Part shown: positions 54,330 to 62,800 of the stretch, one piece after another | Position numbering within the stretch: the stretch's first letter is position 1 | Layout: each line of letters starts with the position of its first letter | Assembly: GCA_025210295.1 (NCBI GenBank) | Contig: JAOASC010000043.1 | Coordinates: 27,187-91,186 of the forward strand | Length of the DNA: 64,000 bases | Reading direction: 5' to 3' | DNA from: Flavobacteriales bacterium | GTDB lineage: Bacteria > Bacteroidota > Bacteroidia > Flavobacteriales_D > Parvicellaceae | Notes under the pieces: model-generated | Seen by the model: only the letters and a program-made list of their open reading frames with translations | Told to the model about the DNA's origin: nothing | Database searches by the model: none | Made by a program: the position numbers and the translations under genes

Positions 54330-55682
54330 TTATTTATTTAAGCTACTTTCAATAGCCTTTAATCTTTCCTCAAGCTCTTTAATTTTTAAAGCTTGACTCT
54401 CAATAATAGCTTGTTGTTCTTTTGTTGAGTTGATTAAAGCATAGGTGAATTTGTTAGTGTCTACATTTAAGATTTCTTGTGTTTGTTTTTTTCCATTATC
54501 ATCAATATAGTCAACCATAATATGTTTGACCATTTCAGGAGCTATTTCTTCTAGCTCTTGTGCAATAATACCTTGATAGGTTTCATTTTTAATAGACTCA
54601 TTTTCTCCAAAAACATCCCAAAGGTCCTGGTTGTATTGGAAATTATGGGTTTTAACTTTAAGAATCAAATCTAGTCCTTGATTATAATCGGTGATATTTT
54701 TTTTAAAGTTTTTGTCTGAAATAATGGTCCATGTATTTGTTCCAACTTTATTTGCAGATCCATTAACAGATAGGTTTGCTGTAGGGCTTGAAGTCAAAAT
54801 TCCTATCCTATTTACACCTCCATTTATAGCTAACATGGAATAGTCTATAGTGGGATCAATAGTACTTTTTATTCCAATTCTAAAAATATCTCCTGTGGCC
54901 TCAGTACTTCCAAAACCTAGGTGAGCCTGAACTGTTCCTCCATCTTGCTCCATTAGGATATAAGCTTGGTCAGATTCAGTGGTATTATCAGTATCCGCTT
55001 CAATTTTGATAACACTAGGTCCTGTCCCCCCAGAAACCTCTAAAAGTTCAGTAGGATTAGTGGTCCCAATACCAACATTACCATTGTCTTCAATAACAAA
55101 ACGGTCGGTTTGGGTAGACCCATCTAAACCTCCCCAAATACTAAATTGGTTATTATCTCCGCCTAGTGCTACATTATATGCTCTTAATTCCCAATGAACA
55201 TCAGTTCCACTAGTTTCTGTTATTCTAAATGTAGAAGGGTCGTTTCCACTAGACAGTTCAAAGTCATTAGTGGTGGTGTTGACTCCAATTGAAACCCTTC
55301 CCATTGTATACATGTTATCATTTATATCATCTGGGTCAGCTGTAGTACCTACCTCATACCAGTCTTCATCTGCATTGCCGTTATTATCTGTAATATTAAC
55401 CCATGAAGTCCCATCCCAATAGTAAAAGCCTTCTCCAGTGGTGATATTAGTATTGTATACCAATAAAGAAGTCGCAGGAGTTGTTACAGGAGCAGCAGTA
55501 TTTAAGTCAATGATGTTTACTCTAGGAATTAACATCCCCTTATCTGTTGCACTAATGTCAAGGATAGAAGAAGCATCTGGATTGGCTCCTGTTGTGTTAA
55601 CTCCTACATTTTGGGCAAAATTACTTGAAGTTGAAAAAATAAAACCTAGGAGGCTGCATGCTAGATAGTTGTATGTTTTCAT
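54330..55682 (-). CDS. Fibre-like secreted protein with peptidase S74 intramolecular chaperone domain
   Basis: The 450-residue protein has a signal peptide ending SNFAQ, then NVGVNTTGANPDASSILDIS and a repetitive beta region (residues 25-320). A C-terminal S74 domain begins near residue 330 (SDKNFKKNITDYNQGLDLILKV ... YQGIIAQELEEIAPEM), followed by a coiled coil (EQQAIIESQALKIKELEERL). S74 domains drive trimerisation of phage tail spikes and then cut themselves off; in Bacteroidota they end host-encoded surface fibres. There are no phage genes nearby, so it is not a prophage remnant. Its N-terminus resembles that of the large FISUMP protein. Confidence 0.88.
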   Translation of the reverse strand: MKTYNYLACSLLGFIFSTSSNFAQNVGVNTTGANPDASSILDISATDKGMLIPRVNIIDLNTAAPVTTPATSLLVYNTNITTGEGFYYWDGTSWVNITDNNGNADEDWYEVGTTADPDDINDNMYTMGRVSIGVNTTTNDFELSSGNDPSTFRITETSGTDVHWELRAYNVALGGDNNQFSIWGGLDGSTQTDRFVIEDNGNVGIGTTNPTELLEVSGGTGPSVIKIEADTDNTTESDQAYILMEQDGGTVQAHLGFGSTEATGDIFRIGIKSTIDPTIDYSMLAINGGVNRIGILTSSPTANLSVNGSANKVGTNTWTIISDKNFKKNITDYNQGLDLILKVKTHNFQYNQDLWDVFGENESIKNETYQGIIAQELEEIAPEMVKHIMVDYIDDNGKKQTQEILNVDTNKFTYALINSTKEQQAIIESQALKIKELEERLKAIESSLNK

Positions 55683-55716
55683 CTTGGGTGAATCTATTGT
55701 TGTTGGTTAGAAAAAC

Positions 55717-55724
55717 CAAAGGTA
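55717..55724 (-). promoter_or_regulatory. -7 promoter element (TAccTTTG) of the S74 fibre operon
   Basis: The minus strand reads TACCTTTG, exact consensus, 35 bases before the ATG at 55682. A short GGTT ... AACC dyad lies in the leader. Confidence 0.5.
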
Positions 55725-55779
55725 TGAAAATAAAAACAGATAATTATCTTATTAACTATTTCTTAAGGTCTATAAAAGA

Positions 55780-55806
55780 AAAAGCCTTGTCTTAGACAAG
55801 GCTTTT
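55780..55806 (-). terminator. Intrinsic terminator of metK
   Basis: Perfect 12-bp stem AAAAGCCTTGTC/GACAAGGCTTTT with a 3-base loop, seven bases after the metK stop, followed on the minus strand by TCTTTTA. Confidence 0.9.
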
Positions 55807-55812
55807 AAAATA

Positions 55813-57066
55813 TTAAAGATTAAATTCTTTTTTAATCGTATCTACAAAGTTGAGCTCTTCCCATGGGAATAACTTAACATCTAAAGTTGTTTCTTTTCCT
55901 TCAGGGCTGGTAAAAGTTTTCGTAACGACTTTAGTCTCTCTTCCCATGTGGCCATAAGCAGCTGTTTCCGAATAAATAGGAGTTCTTAGGTTGAAACGTT
56001 CTTCGATGGCATAAGGCCTCATGTCAAAAATTTCTGATAATTTTTGAGCAATTTCTCCGTCCGTTAAATCTACCTTTGATGTACCATATGTTGATACATA
56101 TAAACCAACAGGTTTAGCAACACCAATAGCATAGGCAACTTGAACTAAAATTTCATCGGCGATACCGGCAGCAACAGCATTCTTAGCGATGTGTCGAGTT
56201 GCATAGGCTCCTGATCGGTCTACTTTACTTGGATCTTTACCTGAAAAAGCCCCACCACCGTGAGCTCCTTTACCACCGTATGTGTCAACGATAATTTTTC
56301 TTCCAGTCAAACCTGTATCACCATGAGGTCCCCCAATTACGAATATACCAGTAGGGTTAATATGATATTCAATATCATTGTTAAATAGAGCTTGAATATC
56401 AGCAGGCAATAAAGCTTTAACTCTTGGAATTAAAATATTGATAATATCAGCTTTGATTTTGTCTAGCATATTGGTCTCAGAATCAAAATCATCATGTTGA
56501 GTAGAAACAACAATAGCATCTATCCTAGATGGCTTATTATCATCGTTATATTCTATCGTTACTTGAGCTTTGGCATCAGGTCTTAAATAGGTAATATCTT
56601 TGTTCTCTCTTCTTAACTTAGCTAATTCTTTTAAAAGTAGGTGCGAGATTTCTAAAGCTAAAGGCATGTACGTTTCAGTCTCGTTAGTTGCATAACCAAA
56701 CATCATTCCTTGATCTCCTGCTCCTTGCTCTTCCTTTACAGCTCTTTCAACACCTTGGTTAATATCAGCAGATTGCTCGTGTATAGCTGAGAAAACACCA
56801 CATGAGTTTCCATCAAACATGTATTCACTTTTCGTATATCCAATTTTGTTGATGACAGCCCTTGCAATTGATTGAACATCTAAGTAAGCTTTTGATTTCA
56901 CCTCTCCAGCTAATACCACCTGTCCAGTAGTAACTAATGTTTCACATGCGACTTTAGATTCAGGGTCAAAAGCTAAAAAATTATCAATTAAGGCATCTGA
57001 AATTTGATCAGCTACTTTATCTGGATGACCTTCAGAAACCGATTCTGATGTAAATAAATAAGACAT
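55813..57066 (-). CDS. metK: S-adenosylmethionine synthetase
   Basis: This 417-residue enzyme makes SAM from methionine and ATP. Motifs: [21 protein letters not shown] at the N-terminus, [12 protein letters not shown] near residues 117-128, [21 protein letters not shown] near 241-261 and [19 protein letters not shown] near 265-283. The leader of about 130 bases contains a SAM-II type riboswitch, so expression is probably lowered by its own product. A strong terminator follows. Confidence 0.98.
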   Translation of the reverse strand: MSYLFTSESVSEGHPDKVADQISDALIDNFLAFDPESKVACETLVTTGQVVLAGEVKSKAYLDVQSIARAVINKIGYTKSEYMFDGNSCGVFSAIHEQSADINQGVERAVKEEQGAGDQGMMFGYATNETETYMPLALEISHLLLKELAKLRRENKDITYLRPDAKAQVTIEYNDDNKPSRIDAIVVSTQHDDFDSETNMLDKIKADIINILIPRVKALLPADIQALFNNDIEYHINPTGIFVIGGPHGDTGLTGRKIIVDTYGGKGAHGGGAFSGKDPSKVDRSGAYATRHIAKNAVAAGIADEILVQVAYAIGVAKPVGLYVSTYGTSKVDLTDGEIAQKLSEIFDMRPYAIEERFNLRTPIYSETAAYGHMGRETKVVTKTFTSPEGKETTLDVKLFPWEELNFVDTIKKEFNL

Positions 57067-57139
57067 TATCTAATGTTGTTTAAATAGTTGTTATAAAATG
57101 CTTAGAGAAAGTTGAAAGTTGCAAATCTTATCAAGATAA

Positions 57140-57188
57140 TTTTAGCATTTTTTCTTGTGGTTGCAATCAGCCAAATTTTTCCACTAAA
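57140..57188 (-). ncRNA. SAM-II riboswitch aptamer in the metK leader
   Basis: On the minus strand the metK leader shows the SAM-II arrangement: a short P1 stem (GTGG at 57184-57181 with CCAC at 57160-57157), a loop with ATTTGGCTGATTGCAA, and after P1 an A-rich linker ending in ATGCTAAA. These match the conserved SAM-II elements AUUU ... AUUGCAA and GCUAAA that form the pseudoknot binding SAM. The length of about 49 bases is right for the class. It is placed about 10 bases after the predicted start site and 73 bases before the metK ATG, where SAM binding could hinder transcription or translation. Confidence 0.82.
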
Positions 57189-57202
57189 CTTAAAAATCTT
57201 TG

Positions 57203-57210
57203 CGAAAGTA
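57203..57210 (-). promoter_or_regulatory. Candidate -7 element (TActTTCG) of metK
   Basis: The minus strand reads TACTTTCG followed by C, one mismatch from consensus. Its predicted start near 57197 puts the complete riboswitch at the head of the transcript. Confidence 0.45.
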
Positions 57211-57237
57211 AAAAAAATAAATTGAAGTATAACTGAT

Positions 57238-58137
57238 TTATTTAGTTAGTTTTTTGAAGATGCTCTCTAGATCTTCTTTTTCTTGTTGCATTTCAAGTAT
57301 TAAAAGGCCTTTTTCTTGAGCTACTTTTGCAATGTGTTTCCTAAGATCTTCTTTGTTAGAGGTTTCAAAAAACCAAGTGTTATCTTTAAAATGTTTAGCG
57401 CTTGTTTTTTTGTCAGTAAAATCTTTTGGTGTGATTTTAGAATCGAAAGTCACTTTAATGAGTTGTTTGTTACTTTCTTTACTTTTTATGGAGTTGATTT
57501 GATCATTGGCAACAATATTACCATCGTTAATAATGATGATTCGGTCACAAATGGCTTCAACCTCTTGCATAATATGAGTGGAAAGTAATACCGTTTTATC
57601 TTTAGCGAAAGATTTAATCAGTGCTCTGATTTCTACAAGTTGGTTGGGGTCTAGCCCACTTGTTGGTTCATCTAAAATAAGGACTTCAGGATTGTGAAGC
57701 ATAGCTTGAGCAAGTCCAACTCTTTGACGGTATCCTTTAGATAAAGTTCCTATCTTTTTGTTTTGTTCTTTGTCTAAGCCCACTGCATGTATCATTTCCT
57801 TTACACGTTCTTTTGGTGTGTCGATTCTATGAAGCCTTGCTAGAAATAGCAAATACTCCTTAACATACATGTCAGTATACAACGGATTGTGCTCTGGTAA
57901 GTACCCTACTTTCTCTTTGACTTCAAGTGGTTTTTTTATGGTGTCTATTCCACAGATCGAAATCGTACCACTATTTTGGGGAATATAAGTTGTAATCATC
58001 TTCATGGTTGTCGACTTTCCAGCTCCATTTGGTCCCAGAAAACCAACTATTTCTCCCGATTGGATTTCAAAACTGATGTCGTTAACAGCAGTTTGCTCTC
58101 CATATATTTTGGTGACATTTTTTATAGAAATAGACAT
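57238..58137 (-). CDS. gldA: Gliding motility-type ABC transporter ATPase, GldA-like
   Basis: A longer frame starts at 58173, but the predicted promoter at 58171-58178 overlaps that start, so MSISIKNVTKIYGEQ at 58137 is used (299 residues). It has Walker A GFLGPNGAGKSTTMKMI near residue 36, signature LSKGYRQRVGLAQ near 135 and Walker B VLILDEPTSGLD near 155. The sequence resembles GldA, the ATPase that works with GldF and GldG in gliding and T9SS-related functions. The permease genes are not in this window. A generic ABC-2 ATPase is the alternative. Confidence 0.8.
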   Translation of the reverse strand: MSISIKNVTKIYGEQTAVNDISFEIQSGEIVGFLGPNGAGKSTTMKMITTYIPQNSGTISICGIDTIKKPLEVKEKVGYLPEHNPLYTDMYVKEYLLFLARLHRIDTPKERVKEMIHAVGLDKEQNKKIGTLSKGYRQRVGLAQAMLHNPEVLILDEPTSGLDPNQLVEIRALIKSFAKDKTVLLSTHIMQEVEAICDRIIIINDGNIVANDQINSIKSKESNKQLIKVTFDSKITPKDFTDKKTSAKHFKDNTWFFETSNKEDLRKHIAKVAQEKGLLILEMQQEKEDLESIFKKLTK

Positions 58138-58158
58138 AAGTAATATACTTTTATTGTA

Positions 58159-58178
58159 TAGTTTTGCAGACAAAGATA
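58159..58178. promoter_or_regulatory. Overlapping back-to-back promoters of rsgA (+) and gldA (-)
   Basis: TAgtTTTG at 58159-58166 on the plus strand and TAtcTTTG on the minus strand (58178-58171) are both exact -7 matches and form an inverted repeat separated by 4 bases. The predicted start of each lies inside or next to the other's element. Confidence 0.55.
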
Positions 58179-58225
58179 AGTTTTTATGGCTAATTTATTT
58201 GAGTTGGGCTTTTTTAGGTGAATTT

Positions 58226-59170
58226 ATGGAGTTAAAAAAAGGTGTAGTTGTTCGTTCTACTGGTAGTTGGTATTCTGTTAGAGTAGATAAAGGTGAATTT
58301 TATGATGTTAGAATCAAAGGAAAATTCAGAAACAAAGGGATTAAAACAACTAATCCTATTGCCGTAGGAGATGAGGTCGTGTTTGAGTTAAGAGAAAATG
58401 GTGATGGGATAATTAATGAAATTCTACCAAGAAATAACTACATCATTAGAAAATCTGTTAATCTTTCTAAACAAGCACATATTATTGCAAGTAATATTGA
58501 TCAAGCTTTATTATTAGTAACCATTGCCTCGCCATCAACTTCAACAGGTTTTATTGACCGGTTTTTAGTTACTGCCGAAGCTTATCATATACCTGTAACA
58601 ATAGTTTTTAATAAAATAGACGCCTACTCCCAAAGTGAATTGGCAACGCTAAAAGAATGGAGAGGAGTTTATGAGAAAATAGGGTATAATTGTTTAGAAA
58701 TCTCAGCAATAAATAAGGATGGGGTAGCTGAAGTTAAAGCGTTAATGAAAGATCAAACGACTTTACTTTCTGGCCATTCTGGTGTAGGAAAATCAACATT
58801 AGTAAATGCAATTGATGCTTCTCTAAATTTAAAAACAGCAAGTGTCTCTAATTCTCATAATAAAGGAAAGCATACGACAACATTTGCTGAAATGTTTGAA
58901 TTAGAAATGGGTGGTTTTTTGATTGATACACCAGGGATTAAAGGGTTCGGTTTAGTAGAGTTTGATAGAGCAGATTTATCGCATTACTTTATTGAATTTA
59001 GGGAGTTTTTGCATGATTGTAAATTTAATAATTGTCAACATGTCAATGAACCAAAATGTGCCGTGATTAATGCGGTAAAGAAAGGCGAAATAGCAGCATT
59101 TAGATACCAGAATTATTTAATGATGTGGAATGAGGATGAAAATGAGATTTATAGGACTGAAAACTATTAA
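58226..59170 (+). CDS. rsgA: Ribosome small subunit-dependent GTPase A
   Basis: The long upstream extension (to 58004) is antisense to gldA; ATG 58226 gives MELKKGVVVRSTGSWYSV and 314 residues, the family length. An N-terminal OB fold (VRIKGKFRNKGIKTTNPIAVGDEV) is followed by a circularly permuted GTPase: G4 VFNKID near residue 130, G1 LLSGHSGVGKSTLVNAI near 181 and G3 LIDTPGIKGFGL near 233. A C-terminal zinc finger follows (LHDCKFNNCQHVNEPKCAV). It acts in late 30S maturation. dtd follows after six bases. Confidence 0.97.
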   Translation: MELKKGVVVRSTGSWYSVRVDKGEFYDVRIKGKFRNKGIKTTNPIAVGDEVVFELRENGDGIINEILPRNNYIIRKSVNLSKQAHIIASNIDQALLLVTIASPSTSTGFIDRFLVTAEAYHIPVTIVFNKIDAYSQSELATLKEWRGVYEKIGYNCLEISAINKDGVAEVKALMKDQTTLLSGHSGVGKSTLVNAIDASLNLKTASVSNSHNKGKHTTTFAEMFELEMGGFLIDTPGIKGFGLVEFDRADLSHYFIEFREFLHDCKFNNCQHVNEPKCAVINAVKKGEIAAFRYQNYLMMWNEDENEIYRTENY

Positions 59171-59176
59171 TACCTA

Positions 59177-59617
59177 ATGAAATTATTAATTCAACGTGTC
59201 AAAGAGGCATCTGTTAAAGTAGAAGCAGAAGTTGTAGGGAGTATCGATCAAGGTTTGTTAGTTTTTATTGGAATTGAAAAAGGCGACACTCAAAAGGATA
59301 TTGACTATTTAACAAAAAAAGTTTTAAATCTTCGAATCTTTGAAAATGATAGGGGGCGAATAGACCAATCAATAATAGATGTTGAAGGAGAGTTGTTGTT
59401 GATTAGTCAGTTTACCTTGTGTGGAAATGTTAAAAAAGGTAATAGGCCTTCATTTACTGCGTCTGCAGCACCTAATGAGGCAATTGAGCTTTATACAAAA
59501 TTTATTGCAAAAGTTAAAGCGGAATGTAGTTTGAAAGTCGAAACAGGTGTTTTCGGAGCTGCTATGGAAGTAGCCTTGATTAATGATGGTCCATTTACGT
59601 TAAGTCTTGATAGTTAA
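59177..59617 (+). CDS. dtd: D-aminoacyl-tRNA deacylase
   Basis: The 146-residue protein removes D-amino acids from tRNAs. The family motifs SQFTLCG near residues 76-82 and NDGPFTLSLDS (GPFT in place of the usual GPVT) at the C-terminus are present. It begins six bases after rsgA, so the two are co-transcribed. The end of the gene is followed by 262 non-coding bases. Confidence 0.96.
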   Translation: MKLLIQRVKEASVKVEAEVVGSIDQGLLVFIGIEKGDTQKDIDYLTKKVLNLRIFENDRGRIDQSIIDVEGELLLISQFTLCGNVKKGNRPSFTASAAPNEAIELYTKFIAKVKAECSLKVETGVFGAAMEVALINDGPFTLSLDS

Positions 59618-59797
59618 AGGTGAAAGCTGATAAAAATCAGTTTTTAATTGAACTAAAAAAGACCAAAGAATCTTAATTAATTGTTAATAAATATTCCGTT
59701 TTGTAGAAAAGAATAAGAAAAACGCAATGTACAACGATTAAAAAGTGTGTTTTGTCTAAATTATAGCCTGAATTTTATATAAGTCAGTATTAAGGCC

Positions 59798-59805
59798 TAA
59801 TTTTG
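59798..59805 (+). promoter_or_regulatory. -7 promoter element (TAatTTTG) of the giant adhesin
   Basis: Exact TAnnTTTG match followed by C, in the non-coding stretch after dtd. The predicted start near 59811 leaves a leader of about 69 bases. The rest of 59618-59879 shows no gene or clear hairpin. Confidence 0.45.
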
Positions 59806-59879
59806 CAAATTGAAATAGGATTGTTTTGTTTTTAAATGAAAAATAAAGCAATTCGTATAAAATTGTAAAATATATTAAT

Positions 59880-62800
59880 ATGAACTTGTTAATAAAAGTT
59901 AAAGGAAATTACTATTCACTTCTTTCATTGATGCTGTTGTTCTTTGTTTCTACTAGTGTATTAGCAGAGGGAACCAGACAAATGTCTCCAGTTAATAGTG
60001 CAAATGGTACAGCTTTGGTTGTTTGGCCATCAAGTACAAGAGGTACTTATTTAAATGCTCCTGTAGATCAGAGGCTTCAATTTACTGTTGATGATCATAC
60101 TACAGAAAATTTATACTTTGGTTTTCACACTAGGACTTATGATAATTTTAGTTCAGCTGTAGTAACTGATGCTTATTATAGAATATATAATCAAGCAGGA
60201 ACTCAAGTGGCAGGTCCAACATTAATTCCTACTACAGGTGCGGGATATATCCAAGATTATAATGAAGCTTTTGCTGGTCCAAATATTGGAGGAGCAACAC
60301 CAGCTGGATATACACCTTTCCTTTTTGATCCAACAACTAATGGAGATTTTTATATAGAAATTTACAGAAGCTCAGATGGAGGAACAACTTCAAATAATTT
60401 AGAGATTATGATGCCGTTTTTTGATTTTACGGTTTCAGATCCTTCTAATAATCAGGTTGATGGTCGTGTTTGGTGTAGAAAGTGGAGTTTTGCAACTGTT
60501 GACTTAGTCGCTGTAGATGGTGGAGGTAATAATACTTATAATAATGCACTAGGTGGATCTTCTTTGGCTGACTTTTTTGTTTATACACAAGATCAACAAA
60601 TATTATCAATTGATTTTCAAACAGGTTTTAATCCTTTAGCTTTTGAGATTACCACAAACTTTTATGGGATCTCAAATACAGGAAACTTTACTAATGATAG
60701 ACGTTCAACCAATAACTTTACAGGTGTTTCACCTACCTTAGCAAATGGATATCAGATATTTCTAAATCAACCTGATTTGAATATTTTTCCTATTTCACCA
60801 ACGTCTCAACCTGCCATAACGTCTAATATTTTTGGTTGTCCAGGTAACTACTTTATTCCATATGTGATTGCAGAAGCAGGGGATATATCAATCTTTTTAG
60901 ATTTAAATGGAACTCCTGGGTATCAAGCAGGAACAGCCGATTTAGTTTTAGAAGATTATGGTTTGGCAGCTGGAAATCATCTAATGGCATGGAATGGACT
61001 GGATGGTCTAGGTAATGTAGCTCCTGTAAATGTTTCAACAAGTGTAGTTGTTACGATATATAGAGGTAGAACAAATATTCCATTATATGATGCTGAGTTA
61101 AATACGAATGGTTTAATTGTAACAGGATTATTTCCTGCAACCAATAATAGACCTCTATATTGGGATGATAGGTTGCTAACTGTTAGTGGAGGAACATGTA
61201 CAGGTGGAACAAATAATACTGAAGTTGTAATTCCTGGTACATCTGCTCAGGCTGGTATGCTTGATGGAGTCTTAGGACCTTCGCATGCTTGGGATGGAAC
61301 TGGTTCTGGGAATGTTGTTCCAGCTCCAAACTCTGGTTCAGATGGTAGCGCTACAGTGAATTTACTATGTGATGATTTTGGGAATATTAGAACTATAAAT
61401 ACTTGGTTCTGGGCATTGGATGCATCATCTCCTGTTACAGCAATGATTGTTCCAGATTGTGATGTAGATGGTGATGGAATTGATGATATAACAGATATTG
61501 ATAATGATAATGATGGTATCCTTGATGTAGATGAGAATATAGATGATCCTTTTGGTGATAACGACGGAGATTTAATATATAACTATTTGGATTTAGATTA
61601 TCCTGGTTTTGTCGATGTGAACTCAGACGGAATTAACGATAACTTTGATTTAGATTTAGATGGTTTAGTCAACGCTATTGATCATGATTCTGATGGAGAT
61701 GGATGTTTAGATGTTTTTGAAGCAGGTTATACTGATGTTTCTCCTGCAGATGGAGAAGTGGATGGTACAGGATATAATCCTGATGGAACAGTTGCTGGGT
61801 CTGATGGCTATGGTTTGCCATTAGATCAAAATGGAAACTTTGTTTTTGATTATCTAGAAAATATAGATACTGATGGAGATGGGTTTGGAGATAATTGTGA
61901 TGACGATGATGATAATGATGGTATTGTAGATAATTTAGATAATGCACCTTTAGATCCTTCAAGTTGTATTGATGATGATGGAGATGGATGTGATGATTGT
62001 TCACAAACAGCAAGTAATGATTTTGCCCCAGGAGCAAATAATGACATTACTAATGATGGTTTAGATACAGACGGAGATGGAATTTGTAATGTTGGAGATT
62101 TAGATGATGATAATGATGGATGTCTTGATGTAAATGATACAGATCCTTTAGTCGCTAATCCATTGAATATTGTTGCAACAGCAACTCCAGGTGCTATTTG
62201 TGCTGGAGATCCTGTAAATTTATCAGCAACTGGAGGGGCAACTTATACATGGGATAACGGATTGGGTGCTGGAGCTTCTCATTCAGTTAGCCCAACAACT
62301 ACAACTACTTATACGGTAACAGGAGATAATGGATTGGGATGTACATCAACAGGTACAGTAACTGTAACAGTAACCCCACTTCCAACTACACCAGTAGCAA
62401 CAAATAATAGTCCTATCTGTGAAGGGGAAACATTAAATTTAACAGCGAGTACTATAACTGGAGCAACCTATGCATGGACTGGGCCAAGTAGTTTTACTTC
62501 AACAAGTCAAAACCCAACTGTAAGTACTAGTGCTACTATTTTAATGTCAGGTACTTATTCCGTAACAGCGACTGTGGCTGGTTGTACAAGTTTGCCTGCT
62601 ACAACATCTGTAACAGTTAATACTATTCCTGCAGCACCAACTGTATCTAGTAACTCTCCTGTTTGTGCAGTTACAGGTGATATCAATTTAACAGCAAGTA
62701 CAATTGTTGGAGCAACTTACGCATGGACTGGACCAAATAGCTTTTCATCTACTAGTCAGAATCCTTCAATTACTGGAGCAACAGCATTAAATGCAGGTAC

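Noticed and set aside
61675..62047. His- and Ser-rich minus-strand frames
   Set aside because: Antisense of the Asp-rich GAT/GAC calcium repeats, which read as His and Ser codons in reverse frames.
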